From contig JAOTOM010002312.1 of NCBI GenBank assembly GCA_034440615.1, positions 34,157-98,156 of the forward strand: 64,000 bases of DNA. The letters run 5' to 3'. The position numbers and the translations under genes were made by a program. The stretch is from Ashinkailepas kermadecensis (taxonomy: Eukaryota > Arthropoda > Thecostraca > Neolepadidae). The notes under the pieces are model-generated. The model worked only from the letters and a program-made list of their open reading frames with translations, was not told the DNA's origin and made no database searches. Numbering within the stretch: the first letter of the stretch is position 1; each line of letters starts with the position of its first letter. Shown here piece after piece: positions 23,736 through 36,065 of the stretch.

Positions 23736-25467
23736 CTCCTTGACCTGTGATAACAGCAGTATTCAGACCGATGTTTCGGAATCCCAACTTGAGATGAGAC
23801 ATCAGCAGTTCACACACCAGTAGACCAAGAGAGGCGGCAACGCCATACATCAGCATGTAGAAAGCAGGTAGACACTCCTCCAGATGGAGTGGCAGGACAG
23901 CATTACGCGGTTGAGGCGTGAAGTCGCACCTCATGTTGACGTCATCTGCCATAGGCATCTGCTGACGCTTCAGTCTCGACCAGATTCCAGTCTCCTTCAT
24001 CCGGAGAAAGGCTAGACTCCATGCAGGATTTTCTGGCTTTCCTCGACGGAACGGTATTGAATAACGCTGCACAAATAGAGCCTTGGTGTGGGAGCAAATG
24101 TTGGGACAGCTCCTTCTCTTGCAGAGCTTCATCATACTCAGCTCTGGCTTAATGAGAGCGAAGTTTTCCGCTTCCATCTGGGAAACGGCTAGTTCAGTGT
24201 GGATCACAAAATTATCTCCGGTGAAATCATTACTCCTGTCAGCGAAGTTGATGCCGTCGCCAGACAAATTCCTGAGAACGCTGCTGCTTGCCGAATATTT
24301 CATGACGCCCCACTCCCATCCAGGCGTGTCGAGGACATCTTCCGGCTGCGCAAAAGGCAGCTCGATTTGCTGCATGGTGATCCTGCTGAGGAAGCCGGCC
24401 GTGTAGAACTGGCAGCAGAGCATGGCCACCACGCAGAGTACAGCCGATGTCACGTAGTGCCATGGCCTCCGCGGCTGTAGCGCCAGTCCCTGGTTACAGA
24501 ACAGACCTATCGTCTGGACACAACTGCCAACCAAACCAATCTCCTGATGCTCCAACGTTCTGAACATGACGAATCCGGCCAGTGACAACAAGGCGGATAT
24601 CCCGAGCACCAGAGCCACTCCGATTTTCGAGCCGAAGGCCCCACCTGTGTACCTTGGAGTAGTGGTGGGAATTGGACGACGGAAGTACAACAGACTCTTG
24701 ACTTCTCCCAGTGAATGCGGAAAGCTCAAGTACTTATTCCTCTCCCATGTTTCGAAGTAGTTGTCTATTACGAAATCGAGTCTTCCATCGTTCACGGAAG
24801 AAAGAACGTTTGCGGCAGCAATGCTTCCCTGCCCCGCATCTGTCATTTCGAAATGCATTGTAGCACCCAGGGAAACCATCATGTCTAACATCGCCTTGCC
24901 AATAGCAAACGTTTTATTCGGAAGTGCTGTGAGTTCGTATGCACTTGCAGTGAGCATCCTGAATGATTTGTTGAAAACTCTGAGATCCTGCCAGCCCAGT
25001 GGAGTCGGCCTGTTCCATGCGTCATTTAGCTGAGCACCCTCTGCTCCACAGTACCCGACCCGACGTACCAGCGAACCCACGTCTGCGTACCGCGCCATCT
25101 GGTACACAGTACCGTTGGGTACATCGTACACGAGCGTGCCGATCATCTGCTGCACGTGTTGCCGCATTAGCTCCTCTTCAGCTCCGTTCATCGCCAGCAC
25201 CAGCATCGGCCGACCGTGCTCGTTGTGAACGTCAGCGGGCGAGGCGGCCAACAGGACGGCGCTGGTGGCGCCACGGTCGGCCGAGTCGCCAACTAATTGG
25301 TCAGCAGTTGCGGTGAAAACACCTCGGCGGGACAAGGCTAGCAGGAGCGAGGTGAGCAGCCAGCTGGAGACGGTGGCGTTGTTGACGACGGTGGTGGCCG
25401 TCCAGTTCTGACGAACGACCAGTTCAGCCACACAGTCCGACAGTGTGTGGTGACTGAAGTCGTTCAT
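23698..25467 (-). CDS. Divergent ionotropic receptor, copy 2
   Basis: Paralogue of copies 1 and 3 with the same predicted role as a ligand-gated cation channel in sensory dendrites. It has 589 residues. Domain order and positions match copy 1: N-terminal part, S1 ending WERNKYLSFPH, M1 about 282-302, pore loop TIGLFCNQG, M3 with YTAGFLSRITMQQIELPFAQPEDVL, S2 with CPNICSHT, and M4 about 532-557. One extra residue occurs in S2 (SNDFTGDNF against SDFTVDKYF), and local substitutions cluster in S1 (DAGQGSIAAANVLSSV) and that S2 loop, the two halves expected to face ligand. The frame is uninterrupted and ends NVLA-TAA. The start ATG and upstream acceptor-like motif are conserved, but the hydrophobic leader-like sequence seen upstream of copies 1 and 3 is deleted here, which may affect expression. 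Confidence 0.88.
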   Translation of the reverse strand: MNDFSHHTLSDCVAELVVRQNWTATTVVNNATVSSWLLTSLLLALSRRGVFTATADQLVGDSADRGATSAVLLAASPADVHNEHGRPMLVLAMNGAEEELMRQHVQQMIGTLVYDVPNGTVYQMARYADVGSLVRRVGYCGAEGAQLNDAWNRPTPLGWQDLRVFNKSFRMLTASAYELTALPNKTFAIGKAMLDMMVSLGATMHFEMTDAGQGSIAAANVLSSVNDGRLDFVIDNYFETWERNKYLSFPHSLGEVKSLLYFRRPIPTTTPRYTGGAFGSKIGVALVLGISALLSLAGFVMFRTLEHQEIGLVGSCVQTIGLFCNQGLALQPRRPWHYVTSAVLCVVAMLCCQFYTAGFLSRITMQQIELPFAQPEDVLDTPGWEWGVMKYSASSSVLRNLSGDGINFADRSNDFTGDNFVIHTELAVSQMEAENFALIKPELSMMKLCKRRSCPNICSHTKALFVQRYSIPFRRGKPENPAWSLAFLRMKETGIWSRLKRQQMPMADDVNMRCDFTPQPRNAVLPLHLEECLPAFYMLMYGVAASLGLLVCELLMSHLKLGFRNIGLNTAVITGQGEILAVVADNVLA

Positions 25468-26745
25468 GTCTGCAACAAAGGTTCATTTTCATCGTATGGA
25501 TCACAACATCGCCTAAAATTACCATCCCAAAAAGATAGGCGTGGTCCGCCCATTATGACTGTAAAAGCAGTCTCTTATCTGAGTAGAGCTGGAAGGCATA
25601 TACAAAATCCTATGTTTGTACAGTATGATGCACCGATCAACTGAAAATTCGCAACACTAATACTGCACAAAAATAATGCGTGGATCGCAATAATGTTGAA
25701 AATTTATGTTCGGATTTACATATTCAATTGGAAACAGCTCGACCACTGTTCTAAAATAGGCATAAATGAGACAAAACGCTAGCAGACATCGTCAAAAATT
25801 GCGCTTTAACTTCATAACAAGTGATAGGTACACGACCTTCGCTAGATGAACGAAAATGTTCATTTTGATTGCATTGTACCCTCAAAGAATATCACCATGT
25901 AAATTCTCTATCGAGCCCTATCGGGACATGCTTTGCACAATAAGTCCCCACTGTTTCCTAAAATTAGCTACGTATCTGCTTAGAAAGGTAGGGGAGGTGG
26001 GAAATGGTGCGAACGAAAACTCAACGAAAAGCATTTAGGACCGGTGGGCTTTCAGCCTTTGCTTTGGTGTGGTGGTTTCTCGCCTCTGTAGCTACTATGC
26101 ATTTACTAACGGGTCCAAGTAGGCCATCTCAGCCATATTTTCCACATCAAGCTGCTTGTTTTGGAGGAAATTTGGTTTTGATCACAATTTAATGAAAACC
26201 AAAAACATTAGATGCCAATTTCAAGGATATTAAAATTGTGAAAAAAAGAAACAACGATGAGGATTAGTTCTCCTTGGCACTACTGAGCAACCCAAAAACA
26301 GGTCTCTGGATCTGCCAATGCATCCAATGTATACTGCTGTATATTGAATCGGACCCAGTTCCGAAGTTAGTTCTCCTTGGCACTACTGAGCAACCCAAAA
26401 ACAGGTCTCTGGATCTGCCAATGCATCCAATGTATACTGCTGTATATTGAATCGGACCCAGTTCCGAAGCCAGGTTTGGTCTGACCAGATGATGTTTGGT
26501 CTTGTTTTGATCTAGTGCTTTTGTTCATGTTCCTCCCCATAATAGGTAGGCAGGTGCCACGGAATTTGCTAAGGGAAGTGGAAGATATTTTTTGCAATCT
26601 CTAAATGTGATCACTGTTGATTGAATTCAGTGATGGGTAGACAAATGTAGACTGAATATCGATGTTTTTTCCCCAAGCAACGGTGTACTTGAGTGAATCT
26701 GAACACCTTAGCAATGTAGCTATTGATATGCTATTGTAAGACGGC
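25468..26745. other. Intergenic part of unit B, no gene
   Basis: AT-rich and shared with A and C, with a deletion of roughly 100 bp just upstream of the IR gene. The short open frames are not conserved between copies. Confidence 0.5.
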
Positions 26746-26975
26746 TTACATTTTCAATACAGCGTTTCATGCAGTCGCCATGCGGCCCGACCCGCGAGAC
26801 ATCCAGCCGCCGCGACAGGAAACGCGCCCACCCTATTGTCAACAGCAGCCACTTGGTGCCGCTGCCAAAACAAGCAATAACTTCCGCCTAGCCACAGGGT
26901 ATCAGCCTGACCCAGTAGCCTAGAAGCAGCCACCGCTCTGGACAGCCGGAACCGCCAACCGTCAATCAGCGGCCA

Positions 26976-27008
26976 GCAGTCACCAGTCACCAGTCACCAG
27001 TCACCAGC
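26976..27008. repeat. (CAGTCAC)n short tandem repeat
   Basis: Four to five copies of a 7-bp unit, followed by a degenerate about 30-bp repeat of CACCCAAGAG...GTCGTC at 27140-27240. Confidence 0.8.
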
Positions 27009-27837
27009 GTCACCAGCCGGCACCATCAGCCACCAACCAGGCCAAGGGGCACAAAGAGATGACGTGCGTTGCCTGACGCCTGGGGCCGGACGCTCCCAGG
27101 GGCGGCGCCATTTATAAGCGCCACCCCGGGGGAGTCGAGGCAGACCACCCAAGAGCGTCGTCAGAGGCACACCACCCAAGAGAGTCGTCGGAGGAACAGC
27201 ACCCAAGGCAGTCGTCTTGGGCAGACCACCCAAGATGGTCGGAAGCACACTGCCCTAGAGAGCAGTCGAGACCTTTGTGAAATGCAATGAATGTGGACAA
27301 TGATGAGTTAAACTGTGAATTTCGCTCGCGTCCGGGTCGACTGGGCCACCCCTGCCAGACACCGAAAACGAAGCTGACAGCGAGAAATGTGAGTGAACGA
27401 GACCAGGGAGTGGCGAAGTATCCTTCACCCATCATGCCCAAAATGTGACCCGTCCGCCACCGGTCTTTTTCTGTATGTGATGGCCCCAGCCAGCGGTGGT
27501 ATTGGTAGCCCCGGGAAGGATAAAGGGAAGGAGCGAAGTGTGTGACGATCAAGGGTATTATGGGGCATGGGTTCAAGATTGCTGTGCATGATACATGAAT
27601 GTTTATATTTTCGAAATGAATGGTGGAAATGAATACATAACCACGCACGCACATTACTGACAAGAGTTTAGGTGATGGGGGAACCATCTAGTTCCGGGAA
27701 GACGTAAATGAAGAGGGCAGGTCTTCTGACTCACTACAGTCAAATAAACCCCCTTATTTCCATGGGAGGGAATGCAAGTAACGTAGATCGGCTGGGACCC
27801 CACTGTCGCTCTGTCCTTCTGTTTCTCCGTCTTTCCC

Positions 27838-28006
<169 letters not shown>

Positions 28007-28189
28007 TTCCCTAGCCCTCCAATCAAACGCCAAACACCTGTTCCGAAATCAAACATGTCCCCCGGGCGCCGATCCGAGGGTTCTTGACTTTGGGAAGTGA
28101 TGCGGCAGTAACCGCTAGCTTGGGTAAACTCGTGAATTCTACCCGGGCACTGGGCCACTAAACCATAGCACCACGTGTCTACGAGACTT

Positions 28190-30410
28190 CCACATGCTTT
28201 GAATGGTACGGAGTAATAGTACAGAGCAATTGAACCCGGGAAGCTGATTTATATATGGAACCGGGGATAACATTCCACTTAGAAAGGAATGGACTTGAGG
28301 CTCAAGTTAATTATAGAGGACCCTGTAGTCCGTTGTGTGCGTTTTATGTCACGCCGAGATATGCCGAAGGCTTTTAAGCGAGCAAGTAGCAAACTATGAC
28401 TAAAAACAAACCCCGTGACCCGACACGAGGTCGCCCACGCTTCCTTGTATCGCCCTTTTGTCAACTGCATTGCGTCACGGTGATACAGTGCCCCTCAGCA
28501 CATTACCGGTTGCTAAAGGGAACACAAAGTTGAAAGTTGACCTTGTAGTGTCGCTGACCCAGGTCGACCTAGCTTGGTCCGAGACGCGGCACCTCCCTTT
28601 AAGTGCTGCTGCCAGATGAACAAGTTGTCCATTCGCGGCATTCTTTTTGCACCATATGTATGGTTATGTGAACTCCTCACCACTTGAAATGTCCATGAGA
28701 TATCGCAAAGCAGTCACGATGGGGAAACATCGTTTACCGTGAAATCGCTGGAAACTCGCCGTCAGGCTTTGTACCTGTCAGTACATGTATTAATTACCCT
28801 TGAATGCTGAGGGTCGGCTAAACATTCGGAGGTCTAAATGAAACCTTCAGTTGGTGTCGTTGAGAAACGAACAGTGCACCGACCATTGCGTCGCCAAACG
28901 TACTACGTGCGAAAAGGGATTTGACAGGGAATTAATCCCGGGTTCGTCCGTTACTTAATGTAAAAGCTAGCCGGCAAGACAGGACAGGACGAACCCGACT
29001 ACCGTCTGTGACGGAAAAACGCGAGACGACTTACGCATTTTAGTGAGGAGACGGTTTGCAAGCCGCTCTTCCACGGGCCAGAAATTCCATGCCAAAACGT
29101 GAGCTACGAATAGCCTCCGCCATCTTCTCTTCGGAGGAGACGGAGGATGGTTGATAGGAGACGGGAATTGACGAAACACTGCTGGTTGAACCCCTGGGAA
29201 AGCGTGCCGGAAAGACTGGACATTTCACAAGGCAGCAGGATAACTTGAGTAATTATAGGCCGCAAATCCTTCAGGGATGGTGATCACAGAGCGCCGAAGG
29301 GCATCCCGAGGGTAGTAAGACCCGACGGGGTCGATGGGTAAGCTCGCAGGCAGCGGCACCCAATTTTGGTTCGGGATGAATCTGTGCGCACAGTTTAGGT
29401 AACAGCCAAAAACGGCCAGGTTGGTATTCATTCCCCGTCTCAGCTATTCCAGTAGGTCTGGGCCTCTTGATTACGGCACAGGCAGGGAAGATGAAGTTTG
29501 GCGTTCCGTAAGCCCCCCAAGGATAGGACAGGCAGGGGATTTGAGGGTCTCCCTATATGACCCCCGGCAGGATAGGTTAGAAAGACGATAGGGGGCCCAT
29601 TCCGACCGATTTGTGGCCCAGGACCACCTGTGGGGGTGCCCGCCGATCGCAAGTTCGAGCATGCAAGTCCTGGCAAGGCTTTGACTCATTTAAAGTGTAG
29701 GTATGTCGGCCATTATTACCCAAGCCCAGACATAAGATCATCAGAAACTAACGGAATGTCGCAGCCCCTTGTCATCGAGCCTTGAAGGCAGTAACGGAAA
29801 ATAGTATATCATTCACAACCAACAGTGTCGCGTCAGTCGGTCACAGTTGTGGACCTAAGCAAGGGTAATTAACATTTAACTTTGGGCTAGAAATCCCTAA
29901 GCAACGGTCTGACAGAGTAAGACTCGCTGAATGCGCACGTACCACTGGAAGGAAAAATATCGGGCCAACACTTTTAGTAGAGAGCGAATGTTCGGAATGG
30001 AAGATGGAAATGAATGGACTACGTGGGAGCATGCATGAATTAGCTATGGGTAGTTAAGGACCAGTGAGAGCTGTTGGAACTCTGCGTACGCATCTAGCTG
30101 TCAGAAACCATCGTTGTCAAAATTTGACCCAGGATAATTACCTAGGCCCTCAATTTGCCAGTCCGGTGACCCGTGGGAGAATGCAGGTGGATGACATGGA
30201 GGGAAACAAGAGGGACCCTAGCATTTAAGAGGGCCACGAAACTGGACGAGGGCCGGTGACGGACGCATTTCCAACTCCAATGTCCGCCCATTAATCTTGT
30301 GACCCCCCCCCTAAGTCTCTCCAACCACGCGGTTCATCTATCCTTCCCTGACGCCACGACCAAGCTAGGTTCACTCACGAATGGAAGTGGTGCAGTAAGA
30401 AACTTGGACT
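28190..30410. other. No gene recognised
   Basis: Mixed-composition unique sequence. Short minus-strand frames (for example around 29440-29690) show no motif I recognise. Confidence 0.45.
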
Positions 30411-30413
30411 CGC

Positions 30414-30420
30414 TATATAA
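30414..30420 (+). promoter_or_regulatory. Possible TATA box (TATATAA)
   Basis: It lies 209 bp upstream of an ATG in good Kozak context (AACATGGCC). Position and orientation fit a promoter for the adjoining frame, but no start-site evidence exists. Confidence 0.25.
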
Positions 30421-30628
30421 ATTTGTATTAGGATAACGAGTTACGGGGCGCCGACTAGATGACTATACGACAACAAATCACGACATATCATATGATGACA
30501 GCTCATACTACAGCGTGGACTCGCGGGTCACCGCTCGCGGTGGGCCGCACCGGCTGGAATCCAGCCACCGGAAACGAGATCGGCACGTGTCGGAGAGAAC
30601 CCGCCTAGCGTCCGTAAGCGTAGCAAAC

Positions 30629-31087
30629 ATGGCCGCCGGCCGGCGGCCCAGGACCACACAAGACTCCAAGACGACACAGACCCCAACAAACTCAGACGAC
30701 CATTTCAACCACTGCGACCAGCGAGACCCCAATAACACAAACGCCTCCGACAGCGACAAGATCAACTACTCCAAACTCAGACGACTGCTACTCAGACCAA
30801 CCACTAGAGACCTAACCACTCCCCCACCTACCAACCCATCTATTACCCTCCCCCCCTTTCACTACCAAGACATGACCAGACCACCCCTCCCCCTCCCTCC
30901 CAAACAAACACCCCTACCAACCCCTCCCTCTTCCCCCCCCACACACACACCACCTATCTCCACCCCCCCCATACACACCGACCCCGCCCACGACCTCGCC
31001 GCCCTACACTATATACTTAGTAATTTGCATCTTAAACAATGCATTTTCAAGGCTGTAAAGTTTATAGTATTTTTCGCCAAGAATTGA
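30629..31087 (+). CDS. Hypothetical Pro/Thr-rich open frame, 3' truncated
   Basis: Starts at AAC-ATG-GCC, a good translation context, with MAAGRRPRTTQDSKTTQTP. It runs through Asp/Asn-rich then strongly Pro/Thr-rich sequence (LPPKQTPLPTPPSSPPTHTP), ending with HDLAALHYILSNLHLKQCIF and a tail contributed by resumed unit-B sequence after about 31056. The open frame also extends upstream of the ATG. I recognise no domain. The composition could be the disordered N-terminus of a gene or of a retroelement ORF1, cut by the junction. The bias toward CCC and ACC may simply keep a low-complexity C-rich tract open, so a real protein is uncertain. Confidence 0.25.
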   Translation: MAAGRRPRTTQDSKTTQTPTNSDDHFNHCDQRDPNNTNASDSDKINYSKLRRLLLRPTTRDLTTPPPTNPSITLPPFHYQDMTRPPLPLPPKQTPLPTPPSSPPTHTPPISTPPIHTDPAHDLAALHYILSNLHLKQCIFKAVKFIVFFAKN

Positions 31088-31804
31088 TTCACTTTTCCTC
31101 AAAATCCCCTCCGTGGTCTGCTATGCTTCTGTGGAATGGACCGTAGCCATGCCCATGTTCAGGAATATTGATGATGGTTCATAGAAGATAATCTTGGTGA
31201 GAGGGTTATTCAAGTAAAAGTTAACTTACTGTTTAACTATCCTGTTTCCAGGCTCCTTCACGCTTACCAAAGTACATAAAATGGCATAGCTTAATTTAAC
31301 TATGGGCGTGGTTGGTTTATAAACAATTATGATAAGTAACTCGTTCCTTGAAGAAAAATAAGCTACGGACAGATGTGTGGAATTAAAAAGGGGATAAGCA
31401 TAGGTGATAAAAATCGAATAATATATTGATATGCATCTAGGAAAAGAATAATAAAGGAACATAAAATAACATGGTTTCGTGACCGTTCTTGAACATGTGC
31501 CAGATATTTCAGATATACTTTGCTTAATCGTATTCCTGTACAGTTCCACTGTAGGTAAATACTTCTTGCACATTCAAGGACATTCCAGCTAAGCGAATGT
31601 ATATATGTGAAGCGAATGAAGTTAGCAAGATAATATATTACAAAGGAAAGAAGAAAATGAAGGTAAAGCGAAGGCAATCATCCTTAATTTAGTAAGCCAT
31701 TATAACAGACTGAAGCCATTTAACAACCTAAAGATGGTTCCGCATAAAGGAAGGTCATACAGTTCATCGTGCCGTAACTATGATTGCTCAGGGTATTAGT
31801 TAAT
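31056..31804. repeat. Segmental duplication unit B, right end
   Basis: Matches the 3' part of unit A (about 12900-13623), beginning near TTATAGT and CCTCCGTGGTCTGCTATGCT, and runs to the site equivalent to the hAT insertion. Confidence 0.88.
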
Positions 31805-31812
31805 ATTCGCTT
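31805..31812. other. Empty target site of element 1 (ATTCGCTT)
   Basis: TTAGTTAATATTCGCTTATT continues directly into CTCTCCACGCGCC. In the A/B junction the same two flanks are separated by the 5.45 kb element and a second copy of the 8-mer. Confidence 0.85.
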
Positions 31813-34109
31813 ATTCTCTCCACGCGCCATATCATGGATATTCAGGATTCGGATTGCAAAGTCAAAGGTTCGCCATCTAGGGTTTTGATAAGATAACTTT
31901 TTGTGTGATGAGAGTAATGCTTTTTCTTCGCAATTTGCATGAAGGTATTTCCGCCCATGTAAAACAATGTAGTCGTGTCCAACGACATTAGTCCATAAAT
32001 TGCTGTTGATTATAACGTGAGGTATGTTCCAGAGTACTGCATGAAGCAAGTTTGAGACCCATTTTAGTCATGCAGAAAGGGTTATTGCGTTAGAAAGGAT
32101 ATGATGCTTTGAGGAGAAAGTGTGTTGGGTTTTCCAAAGAACGTTTTATCATGAAGAAGACAGTACAGTGTACCAAAGGAATCCATTCTGATCCCACCGT
32201 TCCTGCAAAAAACGGCCATAATCCGCTAGCGATTCTTTTGTTATTGCTGCGTCCCTGGTTTCTCAAATGAACCTTAGAAGTCTAGCGATACTGTTGAATG
32301 AACTCCTTAGAAAGAGGCGAGTATGTTGTCGTACAGTGCTCCCATATTTGAATAGGAACAAAAAGAATTCCAAGTGATCTTGTATTATCCGTTCGGTTCT
32401 GATGTGCCTCTCAGTGTACCGGTGTCCAGCTCGGGCTTTACATAACTCAACCTGTAAGAAGAAAATCGATAGCTCTGTAATAAGCTGATACACAATGTCT
32501 CAAAGAACTTCGGAAACTACCATTTTGCCTTTTGAAAGGGTAGTACAGTTCTGCAACTCGAATTGGGGCCATTTAACTTTTGTCGAACGCATTATTTTTC
32601 GTGAATAGAAACGTTCTCCGAGGTGAATGAAAACCAATGCCCACGCTCGCCGAACCACAACGAATGAGAGTGGTAGGACCGTGTGGTGTGACATCCCAAG
32701 CCACGATATGCTACCTATCTGAGCTCATTAACTGCAACAAAACAAGAAGAAAAACTTCTAATTCAGCCGGGTCCATCACCATACCTCCAGAAAGGACGGG
32801 ATGGCTCGGAGATATTATCTGACCAGACCAGAAATATGCATAAAAAGATAAGCAACGGATGTACCAACAGCCACATCAGACGGCCAAGCGCTACCACGTA
32901 TCGTTTGCTGCTGCTCGCAAGGAAGCCGCTTTGGATATTCTCTTTGTGTGGCAAGGATATGTTCGTCTACCCGCCTTACCGTCCGTGGCTTGCTGTCAAG
33001 CTGTCCGGTCCGTGCGGCCACTGCACTGACACTGGCCAACAACCGTACTCGAATTGTCAGTTGTTCGCTGTTAGGTGGGGTGCCTCAATGAATACACTGG
33101 ATCAATTAATCGTTACATGGAACGAAGGGGTCGAGTCACTTCGTGTACATTTTCAGACACTTCGTGCTCTAAAAGCCATGCAAAGAGGCCAATGATGAAT
33201 GCTGAGTACAAACGGACATTGGACGCATTCATTCATCCCGAGCAGTGCCAGACGGGAACGGTAACACCAATATCTCCCAATTTGAACAACATTTGTCTGC
33301 CGGTTCTTACTTGTTCTCAATTCACCTGGTGTGTACCATGTCAGCTCAATTGGACCGCCATGCAACAAATTCTGTCTGCAGAAATTCTACCGTCCTTATC
33401 ACGCAGGATTGGTGACATTTAATTGCATCAGTTAGGACTCGATCCATGCAACATCCATCAGTTTCCCAGCATTGCATTGTTGGAGAGAGGGTGGGGCTGG
33501 GGTGGGGGTGGGTGGCGGTCCAATTTTAAATGCAGATCACGTTGTTGCATGGGAATACACTATTGACGGTCATCACGTCAGCCAAAAGCATAACGCATCG
33601 TTGACGGTGCAATAGACAACTGAAAAATATATTGGTGTTGCTTTACCTGTCTTGACACCCCTTTCCTGACTTAGTTGCTGATTTTTTTTTCCCGCGTAGT
33701 AGGGTCGACTTGCTGGTGCCTAGTTGGTGAAATGCTTGCATTTACTGAGGCCCGAGTATCTCGTCGTCCACAGACATTCCTCGTCATCCACTACAGGGCA
33801 CAAGTCACAGAAATAACTATAAAACGCAATGACAATGTATTCAAATAACTCGCATAGCAGAACAGTATCCAGCAGTTCACCCAGGACAAATGAACACCCA
33901 CCGCATCCCAAAAGAAAGCATGGCATTCCAACGGTGTTCGAAAACTGCGGCCCCAACATTGCGGATCCAGAGGGTCTCATGGGGTCATGACCCAACATTG
34001 TGCCCCTTTCGGATACGAAGGGCCAACTGAGCCGTCGATCATGTTGTGTTTCAGCATAGGTCGTAGCGAAGCACACAAGAAGTTTTGCGATTCAGGGGCC
34101 TTCTGGTGA

Positions 34110-34375
34110 TCGGTGAGGGGCCCGGGCCGACGTCAAGGGTCCCTGGGCCGACGCAAAGGGCCTGTGTACCGACGAAAGAGCCAAGGTTGTCAAGGCTGGT
34201 CCACGGCCGAAGAAGAAGGCCGCATGTCAACGGAAAGTGACCACGGGCACACGATTAGGGCCCCGGACTGAGCCGACAGTCGTGGTTTCTAGACCGCCGG
34301 ATGGGCACCAGATCGTTGGAAGGGATCCCAGGCTAACGGGGAGGGTCCCGGGATGTACAAGGCCCCTGGCCCAAC
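34110..34375. repeat. Decayed GGGCCGACG-type minisatellite in unit C
   Basis: Counterpart of 7910-8175 and 21365-21625. Confidence 0.55.
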
Positions 34376-34799
34376 AACTTAAGAAAAAAATGAAAAAGGC
34401 CATCTTTGCACGGTATGACAGGTGTGATCTTACATACATCTCTGAACCCAGTGTGCCCAGCCTCACCTTGCTGGGTGCATCAGCGAATCAGTGAACAGCA
34501 GTCTCCGGTCTACCGGGCCAATGCCGTACGAGCGAGTACCTATAGTAGAGGCTATCTCAGAGTTCCGGGGCCTACGTGCTAAACCACAGCCTGAAGCGAC
34601 CTAGGTAGCAACACGACCACGAAGTACTTATGAAGCCGGATTGACTCGCTAGTATCCCTGTGCGGCTGTTTGCGGGTGATGTATTCGATGCTGGCTGGAG
34701 GTGAACGTCACCACGCGGTTGACTTCATACGAAAAGTATATTTTGCGAGAGAAGCTGGGCAATTACTGACGCGCAACCGTCGGACGATAACGTGTTTGT

Positions 34800-34811
34800 G
34801 ACAACGCCGTG
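34800..34811. repeat. 12-bp SINE target-site duplication, left (GACAACGCCGTG)
   Basis: Repeated exactly at 34963-34974. It is present once, unoccupied, at 8599-8610 (unit A) and, with one upstream change, at 22058-22069 (unit B). Confidence 0.92.
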
Positions 34812-34962
34812 CCGGGGACGTGTGGTCTAGGGGTAAGATACTTGTCTCACAATCGAAAGATTGTGGGTTCGAGTCTTGCCTGTCGCTACTCTTCGCCCGC
34901 GTGAGAGATTGGTGACGCTATATGACTCAATGGTCGACGTGTCGTAAAGCCAATAACCAACC
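34812..34962 (+). mobile_element. tRNA-derived SINE, full length (151 bp)
   Basis: The pol III A box TGGTCTAGGGG is at 34823-34833 and the B box GGTTCGAGTCT at 34866-34876, 32 bases apart. They sit in a tRNA-like head whose anticodon arm no longer pairs, so it is not a working tRNA. The body carries TCGACGTGTCGTAAAGCC and ends ATAACCAACC. Flanking 12-bp duplications and empty sites in units A and B prove insertion after duplication. Related 5'-truncated copies lie at 55979-56091 and, more distantly, 52582-52646. Confidence 0.9.
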
Positions 34963-35297
34963 GACAACGCCGTGTCGCTGGTCAGTCGCTGCGGGACGTG
35001 ACAGGAGCTGGCCGACCGCTGGCACTTACCGCCCTAATGGCACAGTTGTTTGGAGCGCCGGCCTGCATTTACCTCCCTTGTCCTGGCGATACAAGGTGCG
35101 ATATTTGTGCTTCATGACTTACCTCAGTTTTTGAAACACTTCAATTCGCGATTAAGAGATATGAGCCCGACATTTCGATTTTTGCTTTGAGTAATGTTTC
35201 GCGATTCTTGAAATTAGTACGAATTGAATATAATAGAGGCCTGATAGCATTGTTCAGCCGAGTATTGCTGATATTGCTCTAAGACTGATTCCAATTG

Positions 35298-36065
35298 ACG
35301 GCCTTCATGTGTCCAAATACAAACACATGGAAAGACCAGTTGCCTGTCCCACTAATAGCATCCAATTAGTGTACTGAGGTGCCAGCCGAACCTTGGATAC
35401 GCCAGTGGAGCCAGTGAATTGTGGTGACCACATAATTCCAACGTGACTGAAGTCTATATGATATTGGTAAACCCCAACAATCGTGGTTATCATTCAGAGT
35501 ATATACACGCAGATGAGATCGAGAATGAAATCACAGGCCAACAGCAAGTTTGCTTCACGGCTTCATGTCACTGTAGCATGCAGGAATTCATGACCCAGGA
35601 CTCGTCTGGGCTCGAATATGGTTCTGCTTAAGCCAGGACATTGCCGACAACTACTGCGAGTGTCTGTTCTCGACCTGTGATAAGAAGCAGTATTTAGCAG
35701 TATACAATTAACGGCCTTCATGTGTCCATATACAAACGCATGGGATAATCCGTTGCCTGCCTCACTAATAGTACCCCATTAGTATACTGAGGTACAATCA
35801 CCCGAGCCTTAGATACGGCAGTGGAGCTAGCGAATTGTGGTAACCACAAAATGTAAAGTAACTTAAGCCTATATAAATATAGCCTAGCAATCGTGAATCA
35901 CTCCGAGTACATACAATTTTAACCGACATTGCAATCACAGACCTACAGTATACTTACTTCATGGCTGCATGTCACTGCAGTATACAGGAATTCGTGACCC
36001 ATGACTCAGCTGGGCTCGACTGCAGTTCTGTTTAAGCCAGGACGTTGTCGGCAACTACTTCCAGT
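35298..36065. repeat. Tandem duplication of the IR 3' flank (unit C)
   Basis: Two direct copies begin near 35298 and 35711 (period about 413 bp). Confidence 0.88.
35628..35695 (-). pseudogene. Vestigial IR 3' end (unit C)
   Basis: Receptor-like C-terminus plus TAA, equivalent to 9360-9425 and 23288-23350. Confidence 0.68.

Larger units (their letters stand above)
19091..26745. repeat. Segmental duplication unit B, main part (contains IR copy 2)
   Basis: Collinear with units A and C. The left edge (ATTGTCTGCACGCGCC) equals 31813 onward in unit C. At about 26745 the match stops, and it resumes at about 31056, so unit B is split by an insertion or replacement. A 118-bp direct duplication near 26260-26490 repeats GGATCTGCCAATGCATCCAA and its surroundings. 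Confidence 0.9.

Noticed and set aside
28080..28180. A-box-like TGGTTTAGTGG on the minus strand suggesting a tRNA or SINE
   Set aside because: No B box at a suitable distance, no cloverleaf and no target duplication.
34812..34890. A functional tRNA gene
   Set aside because: A and B boxes are present, but the anticodon arm does not pair and the unit continues into a SINE body with a target duplication.
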